Of a stretch of 43,640 nucleotides of DNA, positions 32,492 to 41,086 are shown one piece after another (position 1 is the stretch's first letter; the number at the start of each line of letters is the position of its first letter). The stretch is from Deltaproteobacteria bacterium CG11_big_fil_rev_8_21_14_0_20_45_16 (GTDB lineage Bacteria > Bdellovibrionota > UBA2394). The translations under genes were made by a program, and so were the position numbers. The stretch covers positions 1 through 43,640 of the forward strand of contig PCXB01000029.1 in NCBI GenBank assembly GCA_002787535.1, read 5' to 3'. The notes under the pieces were generated by a model. That model was given only the letters and a program-made list of their open reading frames with translations, did not search any database and had not been told where the DNA came from.

Positions 32492-34729
32492 ATGTTTTTA
32501 AAAAGTTCATTTATTAGAAAGACTCGGAGTTTTGGCGTGCTAGGCGCGATCTTGATGGTTAGCGGTCTGACTCCTTCACTTCAAGCTCAGGACTTTATTA
32601 AAAATCTCATCACCAAATCTCCCGGGCCTCTATCAAACCCTCATCATGAATATGATGCCATCCGCGGCTGTATCAGCTGTCATGCCAAAACCCTAGGTGG
32701 AGAAGTTGAGAATGCAAAATGTTCCAACTGTCACAACGAAATTAAAATTCGATTGGATGAAAAGCGAGGCTACCATAAAGGTAAATTCGAATGTGAAAAA
32801 TGCCATACGGAACACAAAGGACTCGAGGCTAATATTTTTGCCCCAGACAATTGGCGCCAAGGCTTTGACCACGAAATTGATACGGGATTTGACCTAGTCG
32901 GAAAACATAAATCCATCGAATGTCAAGATTGTCACAGCCAACCGCGAGTTCATTACAAAACCAAGAAAGAAACCAAGCGGCTGAGTTATCTCGATTCGCC
33001 TACGACATGCTTGGGCTGCCATCAAGACAACTACCTACACGATTTTAAGAACAAGAAACTTGAAACCTGTACGATTTGTCATAGCACAAAAATTTCTAAC
33101 TGGACCGAAATGAGCCACAAGCTAAGCTTTGATCATGATAAACAGACTGACTATCAACTTGAAGGCTTGCATGAAAAAGTAAAATGCAACGATTGCCATA
33201 TACCTGACGCCAAATCCAAGAGGGTTACAAAATTTGCGCCCCTTGCCTCCAATCAATGTACGGACTGCCATACGGATCCTCATAAAGGAAAATTTGGAAG
33301 TGTCTGTACAACTTGTCATAGCGTCTATCGCAAATGGGACAAGATCTTAGCGCCGAAAGCTGACCCTAAGAAAGCCGGTAAAAATCAGAAACTTGAGGGT
33401 TTTGATCACGGCAAAACTAATTTCCCACTTGTTGGCTACCATCAAGCTGTTACTTGCGAATCCTGCCACTACCAAGCCGATGGAAGCTTTAAATTTGCTA
33501 AGGGCGGTTTTGACGAATGCAGCGATTGTCATGGACGGGCCCACAACGAACAGTTCAAATCTCAAGCCTGCACGGATTGTCACCAAATGGATCGACGCTT
33601 CTATGACTCGACCTTTGGAATCGAAGAACACAACAGACTGGACTTTAAACTTGATGGAAAACACCAAGTTTTGGATTGCCAAAAGTGTCACTTCTCAGGC
33701 CAATATGAAAATCTTTCTCATTCCGAATGTAGTGACTGCCATCGCAATGTTCATCCCGAAAGGCAAATCGATAAGACCTGTAACTTTTGTCATGTGACGA
33801 CAAGTTTTTCGTGGATTCAATTTGATCACAACAAACAGACTGACTTTCAACTAACTGGGAGACATCGTGAGGTCGCTTGCTTGTCCTGCCATGTTGATCA
33901 GGTCTTTAAGAATATGCCCGCAAGCAATGCCAATCCAAATTGCCAAGCCTGCCATCAAGATCCTCACGGTAAAGCTATGCCAAACACCTGTGCTGATTGC
34001 CACCGTACCGAAGGATTTAAGCTCGTTCGAAATTTTGACCATGCAAAAATTGGAAGCTGGGAATTGACCGGTCGTCATACAGAACTCTCTTGCCAAAAGT
34101 GTCATACGGGCCATTTGATTGGAGATTATAAAACACCGCGAAGCGGCGGTTTTATGGCCACCGATTGTGCGAGTTGCCATACTGATATCCACCGAGGAAA
34201 ATTTGGGTCGAGCTGTCAGAGTTGCCACAACACATCAGATTTTGAAGTGGAGCAAGGCGAGAAAATTCATGATTTAGGTTTCTTTAAATTGGAAGGCGTT
34301 CATGATCAAATGAACTGCCAAGACTGTCATTCGAAAAACGCAAGTTTGATGGGCGCAGGACAGTTCTGTGCCTGGTGCCATGAGAAAAATGATATTCACC
34401 TAGGACAATTTGGCGGCCAGTGTGAAGATTGTCACAATCAAACCGCGTGGCTTCCTTCAAAGTTTAAACACAATACAACGGGCTTTAGATTGACCGGAGC
34501 GCATCGGCATACTGAATGCTCAAGCTGCCATGTAAATCAGATTTATCAAGGATTGCCTAATGATTGTTATTTCTGCCATTCGGATTCTTTTGTTACCGAA
34601 ACCTCAAATGGCCGAGCCATTACACCTCACAACGGAGGCGCGGGCGTTGCACTTGCAGATTGTGGGCAATGTCACTCAAGTATTGATTGGAACATTCAAC
34701 GCGGACCGGGGATTTCACTAGGACCATGA
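32492..34729 (+). CDS. Exported c-type cytochrome with 27 heme-binding motifs
   Basis: A 745-residue protein with a signal peptide (about 33 residues, SLQA before QDF) and 27 CXXCH heme motifs by my count, from C60 to about C724. At least eight copies of a unit run through it: an F-x-H element, then F/L-x-L-x-G-x-H about ten residues on, then CxxCH (for example FHLxG-type TDFQLTGRHREVACLSCH and DFKLDGKHQVLDCQKCH). The extra His in each unit could be an axial ligand. No membrane anchor is seen, so it is periplasmic or inserted in a porin. The stop overlaps the barrel gene as ATGA. No cytochrome maturation genes are nearby. The family resembles multiheme electron conduits, but the exact type is unassigned. 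Confidence 0.93.
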   Translation: MFLKSSFIRKTRSFGVLGAILMVSGLTPSLQAQDFIKNLITKSPGPLSNPHHEYDAIRGCISCHAKTLGGEVENAKCSNCHNEIKIRLDEKRGYHKGKFECEKCHTEHKGLEANIFAPDNWRQGFDHEIDTGFDLVGKHKSIECQDCHSQPRVHYKTKKETKRLSYLDSPTTCLGCHQDNYLHDFKNKKLETCTICHSTKISNWTEMSHKLSFDHDKQTDYQLEGLHEKVKCNDCHIPDAKSKRVTKFAPLASNQCTDCHTDPHKGKFGSVCTTCHSVYRKWDKILAPKADPKKAGKNQKLEGFDHGKTNFPLVGYHQAVTCESCHYQADGSFKFAKGGFDECSDCHGRAHNEQFKSQACTDCHQMDRRFYDSTFGIEEHNRLDFKLDGKHQVLDCQKCHFSGQYENLSHSECSDCHRNVHPERQIDKTCNFCHVTTSFSWIQFDHNKQTDFQLTGRHREVACLSCHVDQVFKNMPASNANPNCQACHQDPHGKAMPNTCADCHRTEGFKLVRNFDHAKIGSWELTGRHTELSCQKCHTGHLIGDYKTPRSGGFMATDCASCHTDIHRGKFGSSCQSCHNTSDFEVEQGEKIHDLGFFKLEGVHDQMNCQDCHSKNASLMGAGQFCAWCHEKNDIHLGQFGGQCEDCHNQTAWLPSKFKHNTTGFRLTGAHRHTECSSCHVNQIYQGLPNDCYFCHSDSFVTETSNGRAITPHNGGAGVALADCGQCHSSIDWNIQRGPGISLGP

Positions 34730-36342
34730 GAAATATATTAGTTATCATTTCAAGTCTCCTCGTAGGCTCCAGTTCGGCGACAGAATCAGGGCCCAATTTT
34801 TCCTATGAAGGTCACGCAAACACTTGGGCTCTTTATTTGACGGACGACTTTGATGCCACGAGTGTAATTGATGTTTATGCGGGAGCGAGTTGTGACAGCC
34901 CCGGGGATCTTGACTTCAGTGTAATTGGCAAAGATCGTTCGTTGATTACGGCCTGTGATACTCGTTGCTGTATCGAGCGAGTTATTCGCGATGGTGAAAC
35001 GATTGTAGAGAGAATGATCTCGTCGGAAGGCACGACTCTCGCTGGGAGCACCATCAAAACAGGAGACTCTTTTCTTGGAAACCTTGGAATTAATGCCAAA
35101 GCTCAAAAAAATCATTTTTACGGAAAAATAAATAGCAATGCCACGGGCAGTTTTATGGAGCAGCGTGCACTTTATGGATCCAAGTCCTATCGCCTTCGCG
35201 TGATGGATGCTTATTTAGGCTGGGAAAAAGATAAATGGGATATTTCTGGCGGACGCAAAGCGATTTTGGGTGGCGTACTCATTGATGGTATAGATACAAA
35301 CTATCGATTCGGAGAAGGCGATCGAAAAGCCGAAAAGTCCGTTGGAGTATTTGGCGGACTTTCACCCCATCCCATCACCAAGTATCCTCGAATGGAAGCT
35401 TACACTTTTGGTGCTAAGTTTCATTTCATACCAGAGTTCTCGAGCAAAACCGAATCCAAATGGAAATTCGATACCGCTCTCGTTGGTGAATACTATGAAG
35501 GGGAGATGAATCGATTTTATATTTTCACTCAATCTCAGTTTAGTCCGACAAATCATTGGGCCTTCTTGCTCTATTCCACTCTCGAACTTCCGGCTGAGGG
35601 TGATGGGGCGACTATAGAAAGCAGTCATTTCTCGCTTCAAAGTGTTTATCGCGCTGATCAAAAGTGGACACTTTCAACCGGCTTTAGCCAGTTCAAAGTG
35701 GATCGAATCCTCCGCGAGGAATCCGTTCGCTGGCTTACCGATTCAAGTGGCAATCAAGAAATTCGAGTTGGCGATACTCTGGACCGATCCAGTCGCTATC
35801 GATTTGACCTTAAGCTGTCCTATAAACCAGTTTATTTTGTAAATCCTTATCTTCAAGTTCGATACGAGCGCCGAACTTTCGACGATAGCAAGCGTTTGCT
35901 TAACGAAGATCCAAGCTCGACCGATCCAACTCCGGAGAATCTTGTCCTTCTCAATCGGAAGAATGCGTATATGGGACGTTTTGGCGTTCGCAGTTATCCC
36001 TGGGAGGCTTTGGATACTGAGTCTATTTTTACTTATAACCGACGTTTTAATTCTAAAGCTTATGACTTTTATCAAAGTGTCGGCTGGGAAGATGCTAAAT
36101 GGGCTGCGGCGGCTTACGCACAAGTTGTTTGGAGTAGCCGAGATGTTCAAAACTCGGTCCCCGATGTTCAAGCAACCGAGGTTGACGCAACGGATTACTA
36201 TTTAGGCCTTAGTGGCTCTTACAAACTACTCGCCAAGCTTACCGGTCAATTGCAATATGATCTTTCGAGCGAAGACGATTACAGCATTGGCTCGTCGATC
36301 CTAACCCACTCGATTTTAGCCCGACTTGACTACCGCTTCTGA
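34726..36342 (+). CDS. Outer-membrane beta-barrel, putative porin partner of the multiheme cytochrome
   Basis: A 538-residue exported protein. The signal peptide is MRNILVIISSLLVGSSSA. A short N-terminal Cys-containing region (CDSPGDLD, ACDTRCCIERV) is followed by a long series of alternating strands with aromatic girdles, and the protein ends in ARLDYRF, a C-terminal Phe barrel signal. Its length suits roughly 20-plus strands, like MtrB-type porins. It begins with an ATGA overlap on the cytochrome stop, so the two are made together. An ATG 39 bases earlier in frame would lie inside the cytochrome gene and is rejected. Porin role is inferred from topology and coupling; MtrB-specific CxxC at the N terminus is not obvious. 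Confidence 0.8.
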   Translation: MRNILVIISSLLVGSSSATESGPNFSYEGHANTWALYLTDDFDATSVIDVYAGASCDSPGDLDFSVIGKDRSLITACDTRCCIERVIRDGETIVERMISSEGTTLAGSTIKTGDSFLGNLGINAKAQKNHFYGKINSNATGSFMEQRALYGSKSYRLRVMDAYLGWEKDKWDISGGRKAILGGVLIDGIDTNYRFGEGDRKAEKSVGVFGGLSPHPITKYPRMEAYTFGAKFHFIPEFSSKTESKWKFDTALVGEYYEGEMNRFYIFTQSQFSPTNHWAFLLYSTLELPAEGDGATIESSHFSLQSVYRADQKWTLSTGFSQFKVDRILREESVRWLTDSSGNQEIRVGDTLDRSSRYRFDLKLSYKPVYFVNPYLQVRYERRTFDDSKRLLNEDPSSTDPTPENLVLLNRKNAYMGRFGVRSYPWEALDTESIFTYNRRFNSKAYDFYQSVGWEDAKWAAAAYAQVVWSSRDVQNSVPDVQATEVDATDYYLGLSGSYKLLAKLTGQLQYDLSSEDDYSIGSSILTHSILARLDYRF

Positions 36343-36403
36343 CGCGTCAATTTTGTTCTTTGTTGATCCCTGATACTCGTAATGCTCTTATGATAAAATC
36401 AAT

Positions 36404-37465
36404 ATGATGAAGCCATCCTTTGACGTGGGGTCCCACAAAATCGGCCAAGGCCAAAATCCTTTTATTATTGCGGAAGTTGGCATTAATCATAATGGTGATC
36501 TTTCTCGAGCTTTGCAAATGATCGAAGTGGCCAAACAATCGGGTGCGGATTGTGTAAAATTTCAAACATTCAAAGCCGATGAGTTTGTTGGCGACAAAGC
36601 TCAAAAATTCACCTACCGATCTCAAGGGAAAGAAGTTACGGAGTCGATGTATGAAATGTTCAAACGCTACGAACTGGCCGAAACCGATTGGCGAGAAATC
36701 AAGAAAGAATGTGAACGTTTAGATATTGCGTTTCTTTCGACGCCACAAAATAAAAGCGATTTAGCCTTACTCCTCAAAGTTGGTGTCAACGCAGTCAAAG
36801 TGGGTTCCGATGATTTTACCAACCTTCCTCTATTAAAGGAGTTTGCGACAACGGGGCTGCCACTTTTTGTTTCCTGTGGAATGTCAGATCTATCAGAGGT
36901 TTATCAAGCGCTTTCTAGTATAGGGACCTTTGATGGCTATCCCACACTTCTTTTGCTTTGCACCTCTCAATACCCCACGCCCCCCGAAGATGTGAATCTT
37001 CAAAAATTAGCCACGCTTTCTAATGCCTTTCCGGGCCTGCCTCTTGGATTTTCGGACCATACTCAAGGCCCCTTAGCTTCGTCGTTGGCTGTAGCGATGG
37101 GAGCCTGTGTGTTTGAGAAACACTTTACGCTAGATAATAATTTGCCTGGACCCGACCACTGGTTTTCAGAAAACCCTGAAAACTTAAAAATTTGGGTATC
37201 ATCAATTCGAATCGCTCACCAAATGATGGGCTCTGCTCTTGTTCGACCAACCCCAAAAGAAATGGAAATGCGAACGCTAGCACGCCGAAGCATTGTGGCT
37301 CTTAAAGATATCCGAGAAGGCGAAGTTCTCGACGAGGACAATATTGGTCTCCGACGCCCTGGAAACGGATTGAGCCCACAACTTTTTCCCCAAATACTCG
37401 GGCAGCGCGCCTTTAAAGCAATAGCCAAAGGTAGCCTTATCCAACTTGGAGAATTTATCCGGTGA
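36404..37465 (+). CDS. NeuB-family sialic/nonulosonic acid synthase
   Basis: A 353-residue TIM-barrel synthase with a C-terminal SAF (antifreeze-like) domain (residues about 290-353, RRSIVALKDIREGEVLDEDN). NeuB-type enzymes condense phosphoenolpyruvate with a hexose such as ManNAc to form nine-carbon acids. Signatures are FIIAEVGINHNGDLSRAL, DCVKFQTFKADEF, VKVGSDDFTNLPLL, LLLCTSQYPTPPEDVNL, GFSDHTQG and EKHFTLDNNLPGPDHWFS. It overlaps the next gene by four bases. No CMP-transferase (NeuA) or epimerase is in the window, so the product, perhaps legionaminic/pseudaminic acid or a novel relative, is not fixed. Confidence 0.9.
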   Translation: MMKPSFDVGSHKIGQGQNPFIIAEVGINHNGDLSRALQMIEVAKQSGADCVKFQTFKADEFVGDKAQKFTYRSQGKEVTESMYEMFKRYELAETDWREIKKECERLDIAFLSTPQNKSDLALLLKVGVNAVKVGSDDFTNLPLLKEFATTGLPLFVSCGMSDLSEVYQALSSIGTFDGYPTLLLLCTSQYPTPPEDVNLQKLATLSNAFPGLPLGFSDHTQGPLASSLAVAMGACVFEKHFTLDNNLPGPDHWFSENPENLKIWVSSIRIAHQMMGSALVRPTPKEMEMRTLARRSIVALKDIREGEVLDEDNIGLRRPGNGLSPQLFPQILGQRAFKAIAKGSLIQLGEFIR

Positions 37466-37914
37466 CACCAGAAGAATTTAAAAAATTATTCGCCGAGCTG
37501 ACGAACTTTAAGGAAAACAATTTTCATCCCCTTGTTTGGATTGTTGGCGAGCCCAAGATCGGGCAAGGCGTCTATATTGGAGGCTTTTCAGAGGTAAACG
37601 CCAAGGGGGCTCAAGTCCATATTGGAGACTATTGTGATATCGCTTCATTCGTTTCGATCAATTCTGCGGACTCTCACAAAAAATGTATCGGGCTTTCAGA
37701 TGATGTGGACCGGAAGGATATCACCCTAGAAAGTCATGTCTTCGTTGGCTCACATTCCGTCATCAAAGCTGGCGCCTATATTGGTCATCATTCGGTCATC
37801 GCCGCCGGGAGCATAGTAGGACCTGGCATTATACCGCCCTATTCGCTCGTTATGGGAAACCCAGCGATAGTCAAAGCTGGATACTACAAAGATAAACTAT
37901 CAGGACAAAGTTGA
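37462..37914 (+). CDS. Left-handed beta-helix (hexapeptide) acetyltransferase-like protein
   Basis: A 150-residue protein of hexapeptide repeats (VYIGGFSEVNAKGAQVHIGD, VFVGSHSVIKAGAYIGHHSV) ending VMGNPAIVKAGYY, the common ending of LbH sugar acetyltransferases. A catalytic His candidate is in SADSHKKCIGL. The start is a GTG forming a GTGA overlap with the NeuB-like gene. Probable role is acylation of the sugar made by this cluster; substrate is unknown. Confidence 0.85.
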   Translation: MTPEEFKKLFAELTNFKENNFHPLVWIVGEPKIGQGVYIGGFSEVNAKGAQVHIGDYCDIASFVSINSADSHKKCIGLSDDVDRKDITLESHVFVGSHSVIKAGAYIGHHSVIAAGSIVGPGIIPPYSLVMGNPAIVKAGYYKDKLSGQS

Positions 37915-38627
37915 TGATTCTAACCGCTCATCAGCCTCTCTATTTGCCTTGGCTGGGCCTGTTTCACAAAATTTATCTTGCTGAGAGTTTTTGCTTATTC
38001 GATATCGCGCAATACCAAAACAAGGATTTTAATAATCGAAATAAAATCAAATCGTCTTCTGGTGATTTACTTTTATCGGTGCCGGTTGAATCTCAAGATC
38101 ATTTCAATAAAAAAATATGCGATATTAGAATCGTTCCTGGAGCCTGGATTCGAAAGCACTTGAAATCAATCAAGCTAAGTTACCAAAAGGCTCCCTATTT
38201 TGATTCTCTCTATGAAAAGCTGGAAAAAACGCTTTATAAAAATCATAAATTTTTAGTGGATTTGGATTTTGAGCTTCTCCAGATTTTTTTAAAAGAACTG
38301 GGTCTGGTGCCATCGATCGTCAAAGCTAGCGACTTTGATTTTGTGGGCCAAAAATCAGAATTGGTCTTAGATATGTGCCTCAAACTAAAAGCCTCGGCTT
38401 ATATTTTTGGCAGCCACGGTAAGGATTATGCCGATCAAGAATCCTTTCGAGCTCAAGGGATCGACTTATATTTTCAGGACTACCAGCATCCACGCTATAA
38501 TCAGCTTCATGGCGAGTTTAGCTCCCATTTGTCCGTCGTAGATCTTTTGTTTAACGAGGGTCCTAATAGCCTGAATATCATCTTAGAAAATAACATTCAG
38601 AGAATTAATGAGAGTGTTTTAAAATAA
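37914..38627 (+). CDS. WbqC-family protein
   Basis: A 237-residue protein of the WbqC family (Pfam WbqC-like). The N-terminal signature AHQPLYLPWLGLFHKIYLAE and DIAQYQNKDFNNRNKIKS fit the family consensus. Members sit in O-antigen and nonulosonate clusters and their biochemistry is unclear. The ATG at 37914 makes a TGATG overlap with the preceding stop; a TTG three bases earlier is less likely. It is cytosolic. Placement between NeuB-like and aminotransferase genes fits a sugar-modifying role. Confidence 0.85.
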   Translation: MILTAHQPLYLPWLGLFHKIYLAESFCLFDIAQYQNKDFNNRNKIKSSSGDLLLSVPVESQDHFNKKICDIRIVPGAWIRKHLKSIKLSYQKAPYFDSLYEKLEKTLYKNHKFLVDLDFELLQIFLKELGLVPSIVKASDFDFVGQKSELVLDMCLKLKASAYIFGSHGKDYADQESFRAQGIDLYFQDYQHPRYNQLHGEFSSHLSVVDLLFNEGPNSLNIILENNIQRINESVLK

Positions 38628-38652
38628 GCCAACAAAAGCTTCGGAGGAAAAA

Positions 38653-39342
38653 ATGATATTTGAAGACTCAAAATGCCCAGCCGATAAGAAAATCGCCAAT
38701 TTTGCTAAATATGCCAGACGACAAAATCTCGTCCGCTTTATGGTTCAACATGAGATTTTTAAAAAACAACTTTCCGTCAAAGGCAGCGTTGTTGAGTGTG
38801 GCGTTCATCATGGAGGTGGCTTAATGGCTTGGGCTAAACTTTCCGCCACCTTAGAGCCTTACAATTACCGGCGAACAATCGTCGGCTTTGATACATTTGA
38901 AGGCTTTCCATCCGTTGCCGAAATCGATAAGAAGGGAGGTAACCCGATTGCCAAAGAAGGCGCCTTTGGAGAAAACTACAATACCTTCGACGAACTCCAG
39001 GCCTGCATCAAGGAATTTGATGAGAACCGTTACCTCAATCATATCGCCAAAGTGGAACTGGTCCGTGGCGATGCCTGCCAAACGATCCCCAATTATCTCG
39101 AAGTGAACCCTCATTTTTTAGTTTCGCTTTTGTATTTAGATTTTGATATTTATCCTCCGACCGTTGTGGCCCTTGAGCATCTTGTTTCTCGCATACCTAA
39201 AGGCGGTATTATTGCCTTTGATGAAGTTCATAACAAAGACTGGCCCGGCGAAACTCAGGCCATGCTCGAAAAATTTAATCTCAACAATCATCGACTCGAA
39301 GCTTTCCCGTTTGAACCCAATATTAGCTTCATTCAACTCTAA
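38653..39342 (+). CDS. TylF/MycF-like methyltransferase
   Basis: A 229-residue SAM-dependent methyltransferase of the TylF family, which O-methylates sugars of natural products and glycans. The SAM site reads GSVVECGVHHGGGLMAWA, and the metal-binding face includes YLDFDIYPPTVVALEHL and IAFDEVHNKDWPGET. GGAGG lies seven bases before the ATG. A 25-base gap separates it from wbqC, and the next gene begins two bases after its stop. A methyl group on the cluster sugar is the likely outcome; this is inferred from family. Confidence 0.88.
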   Translation: MIFEDSKCPADKKIANFAKYARRQNLVRFMVQHEIFKKQLSVKGSVVECGVHHGGGLMAWAKLSATLEPYNYRRTIVGFDTFEGFPSVAEIDKKGGNPIAKEGAFGENYNTFDELQACIKEFDENRYLNHIAKVELVRGDACQTIPNYLEVNPHFLVSLLYLDFDIYPPTVVALEHLVSRIPKGGIIAFDEVHNKDWPGETQAMLEKFNLNNHRLEAFPFEPNISFIQL

Positions 39343-39343
39343 G

Positions 39344-40372
39344 ATGAAGGCTGTCCCTCACAATCTACCTAGCCTTGGAAATGACGAAGCCGAGGCTGCC
39401 TCAAAAGTTATTCGCTCAGGTTGGGTCGCCCAAGGTCCAGAAGTTAGATCATTTGAAGAGGAATTTGCCAGCTATCTCGGCTTGGGCGCTGAGAATGTCG
39501 TAGCCGTAAGTAGCGGAAGCGCAGCGCTGTTTTTAGCTCTTAAAGTTTTAGGTGCTGAAGGGAAAAAGGTGGCCACACCTGTTTACGCCTGTGCCGCCCT
39601 TCGAAATGCTATCGCTTTGGCGGGCGGCCAAGCACAATATCTGGACAACTCTCCGGAAAGTCCGCTTATGAATTTAAGTGATCCGAAGATTAAGGATGCC
39701 AAAATTTTAATTGCGGCGCATATGTTTGGAATCCCCTTAGATATCTCCTCAATAAAAGACAAAATTATAATAGAAGATGTCGCTCAAGCTTTGGGAGCTA
39801 GTCTCCACGAAAAAAAATTGGGAACTCTAGGTCATTGCGGAATATTTTCTTTTTATGCCACCAAGCTTATAACAAGCGGCGGCCAAGGAGGAATGTTCGT
39901 GTCCCTAGATGCAAGTCTTGCAGCTGGAGTCAGGGACTATCGAGAGTTTGACGCTCGTCGGGATACTAAAATACGCTTTAACTTTCAAATGACCGATCTT
40001 CAGGCCGCCATCGGGCGAGTGCAATTGAAAAATCTGCCCGCATTTTTGCGACGACGAGAAGAAATTTATCTGGCCTATGTTGAGAGTGGTTTGCCAGTAT
40101 TGAGACCCCCGTTGGCGAGCCAGGCGATTCCTGTCCGCTACCGATCTGTTTTGAAATGCACGCAGCCCAAGAAGCTCCAAAAATCACTCGAGGCTCAAGG
40201 GATAAAGACCATCGTTCCCATCGAAGATTGGGAGCTACAAGACACTCCCGTGGACGATTATCCGATGGCTTTAGATCTATGCCGATCAACTTTGTCACTA
40301 CCCTGCTACCCTTTCTTATCCAAGGAAGATCAACAAAGGCTTATCGAAATAGCCAAAGAAAGTGAGTTATGA
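39344..40372 (+). CDS. DegT/DnrJ/EryC1-type sugar aminotransferase
   Basis: A 342-residue PLP-dependent aminotransferase that adds an amino group to a keto-sugar nucleotide. Markers are PSLGNDEAEAASKVIRSGWV, VVAVSSGSAALFLALKVL, IIEDVAQALGASLHEKKLGT, the PLP lysine in SFYATKLITSGGQGG and NFQMTDLQAAIGRVQLKNLP. The ATG at 39344 follows the TylF-like stop by one base; a longer frame reads back through that gene and is rejected. It overlaps the next methyltransferase gene by four bases. Its sequence is typical of DegT members in polysaccharide clusters. Confidence 0.93.
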   Translation: MKAVPHNLPSLGNDEAEAASKVIRSGWVAQGPEVRSFEEEFASYLGLGAENVVAVSSGSAALFLALKVLGAEGKKVATPVYACAALRNAIALAGGQAQYLDNSPESPLMNLSDPKIKDAKILIAAHMFGIPLDISSIKDKIIIEDVAQALGASLHEKKLGTLGHCGIFSFYATKLITSGGQGGMFVSLDASLAAGVRDYREFDARRDTKIRFNFQMTDLQAAIGRVQLKNLPAFLRRREEIYLAYVESGLPVLRPPLASQAIPVRYRSVLKCTQPKKLQKSLEAQGIKTIVPIEDWELQDTPVDDYPMALDLCRSTLSLPCYPFLSKEDQQRLIEIAKESEL

Positions 40373-41037
40373 GTTTTTGCGAAGAATGGGATGTCACTTA
40401 CCAACAAGGTAGTCAAATGAGTGTATGGCCGTGGTCAGATCTGGTTAGCCTCGTCATGCGCTATGCTCGCCCCTTATCCAAGGAATTTCGTGTTCTAGAA
40501 CTAGGCTGTGGGGCCGGTGCTAATATTCGCTTCTTTAGAGAATTGGGAGTTCAGTATTACGGCATCGAGGGTAGCTCTCATATTGTGGAACAACTCAAAA
40601 AACGTTTTCCTGAACTTGAGAACCAACTTGTGGCTGGAGATTTCACAAAAGAGCTATTTTTCGAAGGAGACTTTGACTTGATTGTTGATCGCTCGTCTCT
40701 TACTCACAATCCAACTATCGATATCCGGGAATGTCTCAATATGGCTTTCGACAAAATGAAGTCTGGTGCAAAATTTATTGGGATAGACTGGTTTTCGATG
40801 GAGCATAGCGATCGACATAAGGGTCGACCGGTAGACGACGACTATACCTATACGGATTTTAGCGAGGGGCAGTTCAGTGGCATTGGAAAGGTACATTTTT
40901 CGGATGCCGAACACCTCAAAGACGTTTTCAAGAGATTTAATATTCTGCATTTAGAGCAAAAGATTTATCAACGCGTTATTCCAAAAACTGAGCTCAAATT
41001 TGCGTCCTGGAACCTCGTTGCAGAAAAAATGTCTTAA
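40369..41037 (+). CDS. Class I SAM-dependent methyltransferase
   Basis: A 222-residue methyltransferase. The SAM-binding motif is VLELGCGAGANIRFFREL, followed by YYGIEGSSHIVEQLKKRF, GDFTKELFFEGDFDLIVD and a C-terminal strand ELKFASWNLVAEKM. It overlaps the DegT gene by four bases (ATGA) and is the last gene of the sugar cluster. Its substrate is unknown. It is of the Methyltransf_25/11 type and distinct from the TylF-like gene two positions upstream. Confidence 0.85.
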   Translation: MSFCEEWDVTYQQGSQMSVWPWSDLVSLVMRYARPLSKEFRVLELGCGAGANIRFFRELGVQYYGIEGSSHIVEQLKKRFPELENQLVAGDFTKELFFEGDFDLIVDRSSLTHNPTIDIRECLNMAFDKMKSGAKFIGIDWFSMEHSDRHKGRPVDDDYTYTDFSEGQFSGIGKVHFSDAEHLKDVFKRFNILHLEQKIYQRVIPKTELKFASWNLVAEKMS

Positions 41038-41086
41038 GAATCTTTCGGACTTAAAGTCGTAAATCCGCTATCCTTTGGGAAGACGG

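Noticed and set aside
33347-34228. Long open frames on the minus strand opposite the multiheme cytochrome
   Set aside because: They are complementary-strand shadows of a Cys/His-rich repeat gene and lack any domain or ribosome site.
36343-36403. Promoter before the NeuB-like gene
   Set aside because: TTGATC and TATGAT are present but 20 bases apart, too far for a good sigma-70 pair.
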